Assembly: GCA_014649355.1 (NCBI GenBank)
Contig: BMSW01000017.1
Coordinates: forward strand, 110,682-174,681
Origin: Streptomyces althioticus
Lineage (GTDB): Bacteria > Actinomycetota > Actinomycetes > Streptomycetales > Streptomycetaceae
DNA: 64,000 bases
Reading direction: 5' to 3'
Shown one piece after another: positions 1 to 8,253 of this stretch (positions are counted from its first letter, which is position 1; each line of letters begins with the position of its first letter). Below the pieces are notes generated by a model. That model saw nothing but the letters and a program-made list of their open reading frames with translations. It did no database searches and was not told where the DNA came from. Made by a program: the position numbers and the translations under genes.

Positions 1-27
1 GCTCGTTCCGAGAATGCTGATCTTCAT
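1..27 (-). CDS. 5' end of an unidentified gene, cut by the window edge
   Basis: An ATG at 27 on the minus strand overlaps the GH43 stop codon as ATGA and opens a frame reading MKISILGTS before the edge. Purine-rich AGGAG and GAGAG stretches precede it. The hydrophobic start would fit a nucleotide-binding enzyme or a sugar isomerase, but nine residues do not identify a family. It is evidently the next gene of the sugar operon. Confidence 0.55.
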
Positions 28-1586
28 CGGTCGGCTCTCTTCTCCTGGATACGGATCCTGAACTGCGTGAACGTGGCGGTACCGGCGTGTCCCTGACCGG
101 TGGGCGCCAGGGCGGCCAGGCCGAGCAGAGCACCGACCCAGCGCCAGGGAGTCGCGGCGAAGACCTGACCGGAGGGGCGGAAGCCCTCCCCGGCGCCGTC
201 TCCGCCGCCGTCCCCCGTGTCGTACGAGAAGCTGCAGCGCGCACCCGCGCCGATGTCGACCCGCAGCCGGGCCCGGCCGCCGGGTGCGGGGCGCGGGGGC
301 GCGGCGTCCCGTTCCCTCTCGGCGGCCGTCTCGGCGAACCGGTGCACGAGCATCACGGCGCCGTCCGTGCCGCGCTCGAGTCCGATCCAGCTGTAGGCGT
401 CGCCGAGGACCGCGAGTCCGGCGCGCGCCCCGGGTTCGCCGTCGTCGAGCCGCAGGTCCACCTCGACGGTGCACGGGGCGCCGGGCAGCCGCTGGGTGAG
501 GACGTGGGGCAGGGCGCGCAGGTCGTGCGCGTCGGGGGTGCGGACGCAGGTGAGGCGCAGCCCGTCGGCGGAGTGGTGGGTGGCCCAGCCGTCCCGGGGG
601 TTGGCGGTCCACTGCCACTGCCGGCCGGGGCGTCCGCCAGGGAAGTCGTCGTCGGTGGCGGGCGCGGCGGGTCTCTGCGGCGGAAGGTCCGGGCGGCGGT
701 GCCCGGCGACGGGCGCGCCGTCGTCCCCGATCACCGGCCAGCCGTCCGGGTCCCACTCCATCGGCTGGAGGTGGACGACCCGGCCGTACGCGCCGCGCTG
801 CTGGAAGTGCAGGAACCAGTCCTCGCCGGACGGGGTGCGCACCCAGCCGCCCTGGTGCGGGCCGTTGACGTCGGTGTCCTTCTGCTCCAGGACCACCTTC
901 TCCTCGTACGGGCCGAAGAAGGCGCGGGAGCGGAAGGCGCCCTGCCAGCCGGTCTCCACTCCCCCGGCGGGGGCGAGGATCCAGAACCAGCCGTCGTGCT
1001 TGTGGAGCTTGGGCCCTTCGAGGGTGAACCAGCCGGGGATGCGGTCGCCGTCGACGATCACCTTGCCCTCGTCGAGGAGTTCGGTGCCGTGCGGGTGCAT
1101 CCGGTGGCCGGTGAGGCGGTTCTTGACGCCGGAGCGGGACTTGGCCCAGGCGTGCACGAGGTACGCCTCGCCGGTCTCGTCGTCCCACAGGGGGCAGGGG
1201 TCGATCAGGCCCTTGCCCGCCTTCACCAGGTGGGGACGGGTCCACGGGCCGCGGATCTCGGGGGCGTTGACCTGGAAGATCCCCTGGTCGGGGTCGCCCC
1301 AGAAGATCCAGAAGCGGCCGTCGTGATGACGCAGGGACGGCGCCCACACCCCGCAGTCGTGCCGGGGCACCGCGAACTCGCTCTCGGGTTCCAGGCGGTG
1401 CAGGGCGTGGCCGACGAGGGTCCAGTTGACCAGGTCGCGGGAGTGCAGCAGGGGCAGCCCGGGGACGCGGCCGAAGCTGGACGCGGTGAGGTAGAAGTCG
1501 TCGCCGACGCGGATCACGTCGGGGTCGGACCAGTCGGCGTCGAGGACGGGGTTGCGGTAGACGGGGTCGTCGGGGGCGGCGCTCAC
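24..1586 (-). CDS. GH43 family glycoside hydrolase (xylosidase/arabinofuranosidase type)
   Basis: Probable intracellular glycosidase of 520 residues that hydrolyses xylo- or arabino-oligosaccharides after uptake. The GH43 five-bladed propeller fills roughly residues 8-330. The three expected acidic residues are visible: Asp21 in SDPDVI (general base), Asp129 in LIDPCPLW (pKa modulator) and Glu190 in TLEGPKL (general acid). A concanavalin-like C-terminal domain of about 170 residues follows, as in the longer beta-xylosidases. There is no signal peptide, so it should act on imported substrate. The GTG at 1586 is chosen because GTGA overlaps the stop of the PmoA-like gene; the frame stays open further upstream but with shadow-like Arg/Pro composition. 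Exact substrate is not readable. Confidence 0.88.
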   Translation of the reverse strand: MSAAPDDPVYRNPVLDADWSDPDVIRVGDDFYLTASSFGRVPGLPLLHSRDLVNWTLVGHALHRLEPESEFAVPRHDCGVWAPSLRHHDGRFWIFWGDPDQGIFQVNAPEIRGPWTRPHLVKAGKGLIDPCPLWDDETGEAYLVHAWAKSRSGVKNRLTGHRMHPHGTELLDEGKVIVDGDRIPGWFTLEGPKLHKHDGWFWILAPAGGVETGWQGAFRSRAFFGPYEEKVVLEQKDTDVNGPHQGGWVRTPSGEDWFLHFQQRGAYGRVVHLQPMEWDPDGWPVIGDDGAPVAGHRRPDLPPQRPAAPATDDDFPGGRPGRQWQWTANPRDGWATHHSADGLRLTCVRTPDAHDLRALPHVLTQRLPGAPCTVEVDLRLDDGEPGARAGLAVLGDAYSWIGLERGTDGAVMLVHRFAETAAERERDAAPPRPAPGGRARLRVDIGAGARCSFSYDTGDGGGDGAGEGFRPSGQVFAATPWRWVGALLGLAALAPTGQGHAGTATFTQFRIRIQEKRADR

Positions 1587-2428
1587 GCGGTCACCGCCTT
1601 CGTGACCAGGGCGGCGGCCTCCTCGCGGCCGAGCCGGCCGTCGGCGACGACGGTGACGACCCGGCGCTCCACCGTCTCCCCGGGCGGGACGGGCAGCCGC
1701 GCGTCGTGCGCGAGGGAGGAGCCGACGCCCGGGTACTCCTCGGTGCGCACGAACCACGGGTCACGGCGGGTCGCCTCCGTGGCCGCGGCGAACACGAGGG
1801 TCCAGGTGGACCCGGCCAGGGCGACCCAGCCGGCGGTCCGCCCGTGCGCCGCGTCCGTGCCGTCGGCCGCCTCGGTGAACACGTCCGCTTCCGCTTCCTC
1901 CTTGCGGGCCCGCCAGAAGAAGCCTCCGTAGGCGGCGCCGGGACGCCCGTTGGTGGCGGGGCTGCCGACGGACAGCGGGCGTCCCGAGACGTTGGTGAGC
2001 GCGAACGTGAGGTCGAGGGCCCAGGCGTCGTCGGTGAGGGCGGTCGCGGTGACCGTGCGCTGCTCGCGCAGCAGTTGGCCGGGCGCGGCCATCCAGCGCA
2101 GCTCCTCGGTGAAGCCGTCGGCCTCGCGCCGGTGGTAGGCGGTGTGCCGCTGGGCGCCGTGGTTGTCCAGCTCGGTGGGTCCGCGGCCCTGGACGTAGGT
2201 GCGTCCGCCCCAGAAGTTGAACCCCTCGACGTCGGGAACGGCGACACCGACGCCGAGGTGGTGGGCGTGGTCGGCGGGGCTCAGCTCGGTGACCGCCGTG
2301 CCGGCCAGGGTGGTGACGGGGTGCAGGTAGGGCCGCGGGGAGAGCCGGGCGGGCAGTTCCGGCCGGGTGACGTACCGGCCGACGGGCCGGCCGGCGACGC
2401 GCAGCACCACGGAGTCGTTGCCGGTCAT
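1583..2428 (-). CDS. PmoA family protein (DUF6807-like)
   Basis: A 281-residue protein of the PmoA-like family, named after methane monooxygenase by homology only. Members are commonly encoded beside sugar oxidoreductases and glycosidases in actinobacterial catabolic clusters. Recognisable parts are the HPVTTLAG and DHAHHLGVGV segment near residues 40-60, the FWGGRTY segment, and the C-terminal EEYPGVGSSLAHDARLP region. No membrane segment or signal peptide is present. The start ATG at 2428 overlaps the stop of the Gfo/Idh gene (ATGA), and its stop overlaps the GH43 start. Its biochemical role is unknown; a link to handling of the oxidised sugar is inferred from context only. Confidence 0.8.
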   Translation of the reverse strand: MTGNDSVVLRVAGRPVGRYVTRPELPARLSPRPYLHPVTTLAGTAVTELSPADHAHHLGVGVAVPDVEGFNFWGGRTYVQGRGPTELDNHGAQRHTAYHRREADGFTEELRWMAAPGQLLREQRTVTATALTDDAWALDLTFALTNVSGRPLSVGSPATNGRPGAAYGGFFWRARKEEAEADVFTEAADGTDAAHGRTAGWVALAGSTWTLVFAAATEATRRDPWFVRTEEYPGVGSSLAHDARLPVPPGETVERRVVTVVADGRLGREEAAALVTKAVTA

Positions 2429-3630
2429 CGGGTGCTCACCTCTTTCGGCAGACGGTGGTGGGCGGGCGGCAGACGGTGGTGGGCGGGCCGGGCCCAGGGG
2501 GCGCCCAGCTCGGAGTAGAGGGAGAGGCGCTCCGCGGCGGCCGCGACCAGGGCGTCGACGCCGGGCACCACCCGGCGGTCCTCGCCGGGGACGCGGCGCC
2601 AGGCGTCGTCGGGCAGCGGAGACGGGTCGGGGGCGGTGCGGATCGCCTCGACGACCTGCATGAAGGCGCCGGTGTCGTCCGGGGTGACCAGCAGCGGGCT
2701 GCCGTCGCGGAGGTGGGCGACGAGGTTCTCCAGCAGGTCGGTGCGGCCGAAGCGGAGTTCCTCGGGGCCGTGGTCCGCGCGCTGGAGCAGGACGCGGTCC
2801 TGCTTGTACCAGAAGGTGATCCGGCCGCTGGTGCCGTGCACCACCACGTACGGCTCGTCGGCCCGCTCCGCGCACAGGGTGGCGGCGACGGTGACCGAGC
2901 CGCCCTGGGCGGTGGTGACGCGGACGCAGGAGGTGTCGTCGGACTCGATGTCGTTGGCGCGCAGCAGTTCGGTCTCGATGCCGGCGACATCCTCGGCGCG
3001 GGTGCTCCCGGCGAGCGCGAGAGCGGTGGCGACGGCGTGGGCGAGGGGGTTGGTCAGCGCTCCGTCGACCACGTCCACGCCGTCGAGGCGCCGGCGGCCC
3101 GCCCAGGGCGCGCGGCGGAAGTACGCCTCGGGGCGTACCCAGGCCCCGGCCCCGCCGATCCCGGTCACCCGGCCGACGGCGCCCTCGGCGATCAGGTCGC
3201 GGATCGCGGGCACGGCGTGCGAGCCGAGCGACTGGAAGCCGATCTGGCAGGCCACGCCGGCCGCGGCGACCCCGTCCGCCATCCGCCGGAACGCGGCGTA
3301 CGACGGGGCCGGGGGCTTCTCCAGGAGCAGGTGCACGCCCCGCTCGGCGGCGGTGAGCGCGAGGGCGGTGTGGGTGGGGATGGGGGTGCAGATCACCACG
3401 GCGCGGGCGCCGGTGGAGTCGAGGAGTGCGCCGAAGTCGGATGACTGCTCGGGGAGTGCACCGCCGAACTCGTCCTCGGTGAGCGGGGTGAGCTCGCAGA
3501 TGCCGACGAGCCGGACCAGACCCTGGGCCTGGAGGCGACGGATGTTCTCCACATGCCAGCGGCCGTGGCCGCGGGCCCCGGCCAGGACGACCGGGAGCGG
3601 GGCGCCGGGGGCGGCGGACGAGACGCTCAT
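2425..3630 (-). CDS. Gfo/Idh/MocA family sugar oxidoreductase
   Basis: A 401-residue NAD(P)-dependent dehydrogenase-like protein. The N-terminal Rossmann fold begins PVVLAGARGHGRWH (residues about 12-25). The family signature LLLEKPPAPSYAAF contains the EKP lysine expected to assist hydride transfer. The C-terminal alpha/beta domain follows (GRVTGIGGAGAWVRPEAYF onward). It probably oxidises or epimerises a sugar or sugar acid before dehydration. The start ATG at 3630 overlaps the permease stop as ATGA. The last residues include a duplicated PAHHRLP caused by a 21-bp tandem repeat at 2446-2487. Substrate cannot be assigned. Confidence 0.87.
   Translation of the reverse strand: MSVSSAAPGAPLPVVLAGARGHGRWHVENIRRLQAQGLVRLVGICELTPLTEDEFGGALPEQSSDFGALLDSTGARAVVICTPIPTHTALALTAAERGVHLLLEKPPAPSYAAFRRMADGVAAAGVACQIGFQSLGSHAVPAIRDLIAEGAVGRVTGIGGAGAWVRPEAYFRRAPWAGRRRLDGVDVVDGALTNPLAHAVATALALAGSTRAEDVAGIETELLRANDIESDDTSCVRVTTAQGGSVTVAATLCAERADEPYVVVHGTSGRITFWYKQDRVLLQRADHGPEELRFGRTDLLENLVAHLRDGSPLLVTPDDTGAFMQVVEAIRTAPDPSPLPDDAWRRVPGEDRRVVPGVDALVAAAAERLSLYSELGAPWARPAHHRLPPAHHRLPKEVSTR
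2446..2487. repeat. perfect 21-bp tandem duplication in the 3' end of the oxidoreductase gene
   Basis: Two exact, adjacent 21-bp copies (2446-2466 and 2467-2487; each begins cggcagacggtggtggg) add seven residues to the C-terminus without shifting the frame. The product therefore ends with two copies of PAHHRLP before KEVSTR. Confidence 0.95.
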
Positions 3631-4523
3631 CCCTTCACCGCCCCCGCGCTGAAGCCGGTGATCAGCCACTTCTGGATGAAGGCGAACACGATCACCACGG
3701 GGACGGCGGCGATGATGCCGCCCGCGGCGAGCGCGCCGAGGTCGACGCTGTCCGCGCTCATCAGGGTGTTGAGGCCGACCGGGACGGTCTGCTTCTCCTG
3801 GTTGTTGAGGAACATCAGGGCGAACAGGAAGTGGTTCCAGGAGTGCACGAAGGCGAAGGAGCCGACGGCGATCAGGCCGGGCCGCAGCAGCGGCAGGACG
3901 ACCACCCGGAACGCCCGGAACCGGTCGCAGCCGTCGACCCAGGCGGCCTCCTCCAGCGAGTAGGGCACGTTCTTGATGAAGTTGCTGAGCAGGATCATCG
4001 ACAGCGGCAACTGGAACACCGTCTCGGCGATGATGACGCTGCCCAGGGAGTTGATCATCCGCAGCTCGGCGAAGATCTCGAACAGCGGGACCAGCAGCAG
4101 CGCGCCGGGCACGAACTGCGAGCAGAGCAGCGCCAGCATGAAGCCGCGCTTGATCCTGAAGTCGAACCGGGCGAGCGCGTAGCCGCCGGCCAGGGCCACC
4201 AGCGTGGTCATGAACAGGGTGGCGACGCCGACGAGGACGCTGTTCTGGAAGAAGGTGCCGAAGCCGCGGTCCGTCCATACCTTCTCGAAGTGGGCGGTGG
4301 TCATCGGCCAGGGCACGAGCGAGGTGGAGCCGGCCGGGCGCAGCGCGAACAGCAGGATCCAGTAGAAGGGGATGAGGGTGAAGACGAGGTAGATGCCGAG
4401 CGGCAGGTAGATCTGCCAGCGGGGCGCCTCGTCCCAGGCCCGGCGCCGCGTCGTGGGCCGGGGCGGCTCGGGGACGGCCGGCGCGGGGGCGGGGGCGGCC
4501 GCGGTGGCCTCCTTGGTGATCAC
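3627..4523 (-). CDS. carbohydrate ABC transporter permease, MalG-type
   Basis: Inner-membrane permease of 298 residues for a binding-protein-dependent sugar importer. Hydrophobic segments are visible at IYLPLGIYLVFTLIPFYW, NSVLVGVATLFMTTLVALAG, FMLALLCSQFVPGALLLVP, and two near the C-terminus. The EAA loop that docks the ATPase reads LEEAAWVDGCDRFRAFRVVVLP, the normal position for the second permease. A Pro/Ala-rich cytoplasmic N-terminus precedes the first helix. The GTG at 4523 overlaps the MalF-type stop (GTGA). No ATPase gene lies nearby; in Streptomyces such importers usually share MsiK, which is established knowledge for other systems and inference here. Confidence 0.92.
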   Translation of the reverse strand: MITKEATAAAPAPAPAVPEPPRPTTRRRAWDEAPRWQIYLPLGIYLVFTLIPFYWILLFALRPAGSTSLVPWPMTTAHFEKVWTDRGFGTFFQNSVLVGVATLFMTTLVALAGGYALARFDFRIKRGFMLALLCSQFVPGALLLVPLFEIFAELRMINSLGSVIIAETVFQLPLSMILLSNFIKNVPYSLEEAAWVDGCDRFRAFRVVVLPLLRPGLIAVGSFAFVHSWNHFLFALMFLNNQEKQTVPVGLNTLMSADSVDLGALAAGGIIAAVPVVIVFAFIQKWLITGFSAGAVKG

Positions 4524-5452
4524 TTCTCGCCTCCGAACTTGCTCAGCCGCAGGTAGACCATCGAGCAGAAGAGCAGGATCACGAACGCCACCGTGGTCAG
4601 GGCGGACGCGTAGCCGAAGTCGTGCGCGTCGACGGAGGTGTTGGCGATGTACAGCGGCAGCGTGGTGGTCGAACCGGCGGGTCCGCCGCCGGTCAGCGTG
4701 TAGAGCAGGTCGACGTTGTTGAACTCCCACACGGCGCGCAGCAGCGTGGAGAGGATGATGGCGTCCTTCAGGTGCGGCAGCGTGATGTGCCAGAACTGCT
4801 TGAGGCGGCCGGCCCCGTCCACCTCCGCGGCCTCGTACAGGTCCTTGGAGACGGACTGGAGGTCGGCGAGGATGAGGATCGCGAAGAAGGGCACCCCGCG
4901 CCACAGGTCGGCGACGACCGCCGCCGGGAACACGGTGGAGGTGTCCGACAGCCAGCTCACGCCGTACTCGCCGATGCCCATGTCCGCGAGGTAACGGGTG
5001 ATGCCGGTCTGGGAGTTGTAGAGCAGCACCCAGATCGCGGAGGTGAGCACGCCGGAGACGGCCCACGGGGAGAAGACCAGCGCGCGGCCCAGACCCCGGC
5101 CCACGAAGGTCTGGTTGACGATGAGGGCGAGGGCGAGTCCGAACAGCAGCTGCAGGCCGACCTCGACGAACACCCACTTGGCGCTGAAGACCAGGGTGTC
5201 CCGGAAAAGGGGGTCCTCGGTGAAGATGCGGGTGAAGTTGTCGAGGCCCGCGAAGCCGTTCCGCCAGGGCTTGGTGGGGTTGTACTCCTGCAGGCTGTAG
5301 TAGAAGACGCTGAGCACCGGGTAGGCGATGAACCCCAGCATGAGCAGGGCGGCCGGCGCGATCAGCAGGTAGGGCAGTCGGCGGGGTGTGGCGGAGGCAC
5401 GGCGCCGCCTCGGTGGCGCGGGCGGTTTCGCCACGGCTGCGGCTTGGGCCAT
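4520..5452 (-). CDS. carbohydrate ABC transporter permease, MalF-type
   Basis: First permease (310 residues) of the same importer. The N-terminus is Pro/Arg-rich, then the first membrane segment LLIAPAALLMLGFIAYPVL, a periplasmic loop containing LDNFTRIF, and the remaining helices. The EAA loop is YEAAEVDGAGRLKQFWHITLP. It is the first transport gene after the dehydratase, with a 120-bp gap that contains a LacI-type palindrome. Strikingly, no substrate-binding protein gene is found between this gene and the regulator; it may lie beyond the left edge. Confidence 0.93.
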   Translation of the reverse strand: MAQAAAVAKPPAPPRRRRASATPRRLPYLLIAPAALLMLGFIAYPVLSVFYYSLQEYNPTKPWRNGFAGLDNFTRIFTEDPLFRDTLVFSAKWVFVEVGLQLLFGLALALIVNQTFVGRGLGRALVFSPWAVSGVLTSAIWVLLYNSQTGITRYLADMGIGEYGVSWLSDTSTVFPAAVVADLWRGVPFFAILILADLQSVSKDLYEAAEVDGAGRLKQFWHITLPHLKDAIILSTLLRAVWEFNNVDLLYTLTGGGPAGSTTTLPLYIANTSVDAHDFGYASALTTVAFVILLFCSMVYLRLSKFGGEK

Positions 5453-5519
5453 GACTGTTCTCCGTTTCTCGGTACGTCGTGCTGTGCGGTGCCTGGCTAG
5501 GTGGCTCTCAAGCGCGATA

Positions 5520-5531
5520 GGAAGCGCTTTC
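5520..5531. promoter_or_regulatory. candidate LacI-family operator upstream of the permease genes
   Basis: On the minus strand the site reads GAAAGCGCTTCC, symmetrical in five of six positions about a central CG, as in the CG-centred operators of LacI repressors. It lies 67 bp upstream of the permease start, inside the only sizeable gap of the operon. No LacI gene is in the window. Confidence 0.45.
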
Positions 5532-5572
5532 TGCCCGGGTGTGCGGGGGCCGGGCCCGCCCGGGTGGACGGG

Positions 5573-7303
5573 TCAGCCCGCGTACGGGTCCTGGACGGTG
5601 CCCGGCCGGGCGAGGAACTCGAAGTCGCAGCCGGTGTCGGCCTGGGTGATCTGGTCGTTGTAGAGCGCGCCGTAGCCGCGCTCGTAGCGGGCGGGCGGCG
5701 GCGTCCACTCCGCGCGGCGCCGGTTCAGCTCCTCGTCGTCCACGTCGAGGGTGAGGGTGCGGTTCTCGACGTCAAGGGTGATCGGGTCGCCGGTGCGCAC
5801 CAGCGCGAGCGGCCCCCCGACGTACGACTCGGGTGCGACGTGCAGCACGCAGGTGCCGTAACTCGTGCCGCTCATGCGGGCGTCGGAGATCCGGACCATG
5901 TCGCGCACGCCCTGCTTGAGCAGATGGTCGGGCAGCGGCAGCATGCCGTACTCGGGCATGCCCGGGCCGCCCTTGGGGCCCGCGTTGCGCAGCACCAGCA
6001 CGCTGTCCGCGGTGATGCCCAGCGCCGGGTCGTTGATGGTCCGCTGCATCTCCTTGTAGTCGTCGAAGACGACGGCGGGCCCGGTGTGTGCGAGCAGGTG
6101 CGGCTCGGCGGCGATGTGCTTGATGACGGCGCCGTCCGGGCAGAGGTTGCCGCGCAGCACGGCCACCCCGCCCTCGGCCGCGACCGGGTTGTCACGGGTG
6201 CGGATGACGTCGTCGTCGTGCACGCGCGCCCCGGCGAGCTGGTCGCGCAGGGTGTCGTGGCAGACGGTGGGCCGGTCCAGGTGCAGCAGGTCCGGGATGC
6301 GGGAGAGGAACCCGGGCAGCCCGCCCGCGAAGTGGAAGTCCTCCATCAGGTACGTCTGTCCTCCCGGCCGCACATTGGCGAGCACCGGGACGGTGCGGGC
6401 GACGCGGTCGAAGTCGTCGAGGGTGAGCTTCACCCCCGCGCGTCCCGCCATGGCGATCAGATGGATGACGGCGTTGGTGGAGCCGCCGAGCCCGAGGACG
6501 GTCGTCACGGCGTCCTCGAACGCCTCCGCGGTGAGGACGTCGCCGATCCGGCGGTCCTTGTGGATGAGGTCGACGATCGTCATGCCGGCCTTCGCGGCCA
6601 TCCGGTCGTGTCCGGAGTCCACGGCCGGGATGCTGGACGCGCCCGGCACGGTGACGCCGAGCGCCTCGGCGGCGGCGGTCAGGGTGGACGCGGTGCCCAT
6701 GGTCATGCAGTGGCCCGGCGAGCGGGCCAGGCCGCTCTCCAGTTCCTGCATCTCGCAGTCGCCGATGACGCCGGCCCGCTTGTCGTCCCAGTACTTCCAC
6801 ATGTCGGTGCCGGAGCCGAGGGTCTCGCCGCGCCAGTGCCCGGGCAGCATCGGCCCGGCGGGCACGAACACGGCGGGCAGTCCGGCGCTCGCGGCGCCCA
6901 TCAGCAGGGCGGGCGTCGACTTGTCGCAGCCGCCCATCAGCACCGCCCCGTCGACCGGGTAGGAGCGCAGCAGCTCCTCGGTCTCCAGGGCGAGGAGGTT
7001 GCGGTAGAGCATGGGCGTCGGCTTCTGGAAGGTCTCGCTGAGGGTGGAGACCGGGAACTCCAGCGGGAAGCCGCCCGCCTGCCACACGCCCCGCTTCACG
7101 GCCTGCGCGCGGTCGCGCAGGTGGACGTGGCAGGGGTTGATGTCGGACCAGGTGTTGAGGATCGCCACGACCGGCTTGCCCAGGTGCTCCTCGGGCAGGT
7201 AGCCGAGCTGGCGGGTGCGGGCGCGGTGGCTGAACGAGCGCAGTCCGTCCGTGCCGTACCACTGGTGGCTGCGGAGCTCTTCGGGAGACTTGCGGGGGCT
7301 CAT
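5573..7303 (-). CDS. IlvD/Edd family sugar-acid dehydratase (arabonate/xylonate type)
   Basis: A 576-residue Fe-S dehydratase. Cluster-ligand cysteines lie in NPCHVHLRDRAQ and GGCDKSTPALLMG, and the family signature appears in MTMGTASTLTAAAEALG followed by PGASSIPAVDSGHDRM. The NTWSDINPCH form and the length resemble L-arabonate and D-xylonate dehydratases rather than biosynthetic IlvD. It would convert an aldonic acid to the 2-keto-3-deoxy acid, which the neighbouring DapA-fold enzyme could process further. The ATG at 7303 overlaps the DapA-like stop (ATGA). The exact aldonate is an inference; GH43 in the same operon points to arabinose or xylose. Confidence 0.88.
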   Translation of the reverse strand: MSPRKSPEELRSHQWYGTDGLRSFSHRARTRQLGYLPEEHLGKPVVAILNTWSDINPCHVHLRDRAQAVKRGVWQAGGFPLEFPVSTLSETFQKPTPMLYRNLLALETEELLRSYPVDGAVLMGGCDKSTPALLMGAASAGLPAVFVPAGPMLPGHWRGETLGSGTDMWKYWDDKRAGVIGDCEMQELESGLARSPGHCMTMGTASTLTAAAEALGVTVPGASSIPAVDSGHDRMAAKAGMTIVDLIHKDRRIGDVLTAEAFEDAVTTVLGLGGSTNAVIHLIAMAGRAGVKLTLDDFDRVARTVPVLANVRPGGQTYLMEDFHFAGGLPGFLSRIPDLLHLDRPTVCHDTLRDQLAGARVHDDDVIRTRDNPVAAEGGVAVLRGNLCPDGAVIKHIAAEPHLLAHTGPAVVFDDYKEMQRTINDPALGITADSVLVLRNAGPKGGPGMPEYGMLPLPDHLLKQGVRDMVRISDARMSGTSYGTCVLHVAPESYVGGPLALVRTGDPITLDVENRTLTLDVDDEELNRRRAEWTPPPARYERGYGALYNDQITQADTGCDFEFLARPGTVQDPYAG

Positions 7304-8253
7304 ATCGACCACCCCGCGGCGATGGCGGCGACCTCGGCCCGCTCGCTCTCGGGCAGCGGCCTGCTGGGCGGGCGGACCTCGCGGCGGCAGAGGCCGAGGG
7401 AGGAGAGGGCCTCCTTGACGACGGTGACGTTGTTGGCGGAGCCGTTGGCGGCACGCAGTTCCTCGAAGCGGCGGATCTGCTCCCACACCTTCATGGCGGT
7501 CGGGTAGTCGCCGGAGCGCAGCGCCTCCAGCATGGTCAGCGACACCGACGGGGCGACGTTGACCAGGCCCGAGGTGAAGCCCGTCGCGCCGGCCGAGAAG
7601 TACGAGGGGGCGTACGGCTCGGCGAGCCCCGCCACCCATACGAAGCGTTCCAGTCCCGCGTCCCGCGCGAACGCGGCGAACCGTGCGGCGTCCGGCACCG
7701 CGTACTTCACACCGATCACGTTCGGGCAGGCGTCGGCGAGTTCGGCGAGCCGGGCGCCGGTGAGCTGCGCGTTGCGGAGGTACGGGACGACGCCCAGCTC
7801 GGGCACGGCCTCGGCGATGGCCCGGTGGTAGTCGACCCAGCCGCTCTGCGAGACGTACGGGTGGACCGGCTGGTGCACCATCACCATCTGCGCGCCGAGG
7901 TCACGGGCGTGCCGCGCGGAGGCGACCGCGGTGGGCACGTCGTGGCCGACGCCCACCAGGATCGCGGCGCGGTCGCCGGCCTCCTCGACGGTCAGTTCGG
8001 TGACGAGGCGCCGCTCGGAGGGGGTGAGGGCGTAGAACTCGCCGGTGTTGCCGTTGGGGGTGAGGGTGGTGATGCCCCCGTCGAGGAGGCGGCGCAGCAG
8101 CGCCCGGTAGGTGTCCGGGTCGACCGAGCCGTCCTCGGCGAACGGGGTGACGGGGATCGCCACCACGCCGGCCAGGGCCGCGCGCTGCGCCTCGAACGAC
8201 GGGGACCCGGCCGCCCGGGGTGCGCGCGCCTCGGTGGGAGACGTCGTCGTCAT
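7300..8253 (-). CDS. DapA/NanA superfamily lyase or dehydratase for 2-keto-3-deoxy sugar acid
   Basis: A (beta/alpha)8 class I aldolase-fold enzyme of 317 residues. The Schiff-base lysine is in VIGVKYAVPD and the catalytic tyrosine in VVPYLRN. The substrate loop reads NGNTGEFYALTPSE where true DapA enzymes have GTTGE. This places it among 2-keto-3-deoxyaldonate dehydratases or aldolases (KDG and keto-deoxy-arabonate types), not lysine biosynthesis. Its neighbours, an IlvD/Edd dehydratase and a FadR-type regulator, support a second step in aldonate breakdown. The start ATG at 8253 overlaps the GntR stop. Whether it splits or dehydrates the substrate cannot be told from sequence. Confidence 0.86.
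   Translation of the reverse strand: MTTTSPTEARAPRAAGSPSFEAQRAALAGVVAIPVTPFAEDGSVDPDTYRALLRRLLDGGITTLTPNGNTGEFYALTPSERRLVTELTVEEAGDRAAILVGVGHDVPTAVASARHARDLGAQMVMVHQPVHPYVSQSGWVDYHRAIAEAVPELGVVPYLRNAQLTGARLAELADACPNVIGVKYAVPDAARFAAFARDAGLERFVWVAGLAEPYAPSYFSAGATGFTSGLVNVAPSVSLTMLEALRSGDYPTAMKVWEQIRRFEELRAANGSANNVTVVKEALSSLGLCRREVRPPSRPLPESERAEVAAIAAGWSI

Noticed and set aside
87..1931. Long open frames antisense to the GH43 and PmoA genes
   Set aside because: GC-rich third-position bias opens such frames routinely. The Gly/Ala/Val/Arg composition lacks any domain and the opposite strand carries clear families.
5535..5572. ilvD terminator in the GC-rich stretch after the stop
   Set aside because: Several overlapping CCGGG pairings are possible but no single clear stem-loop was found.
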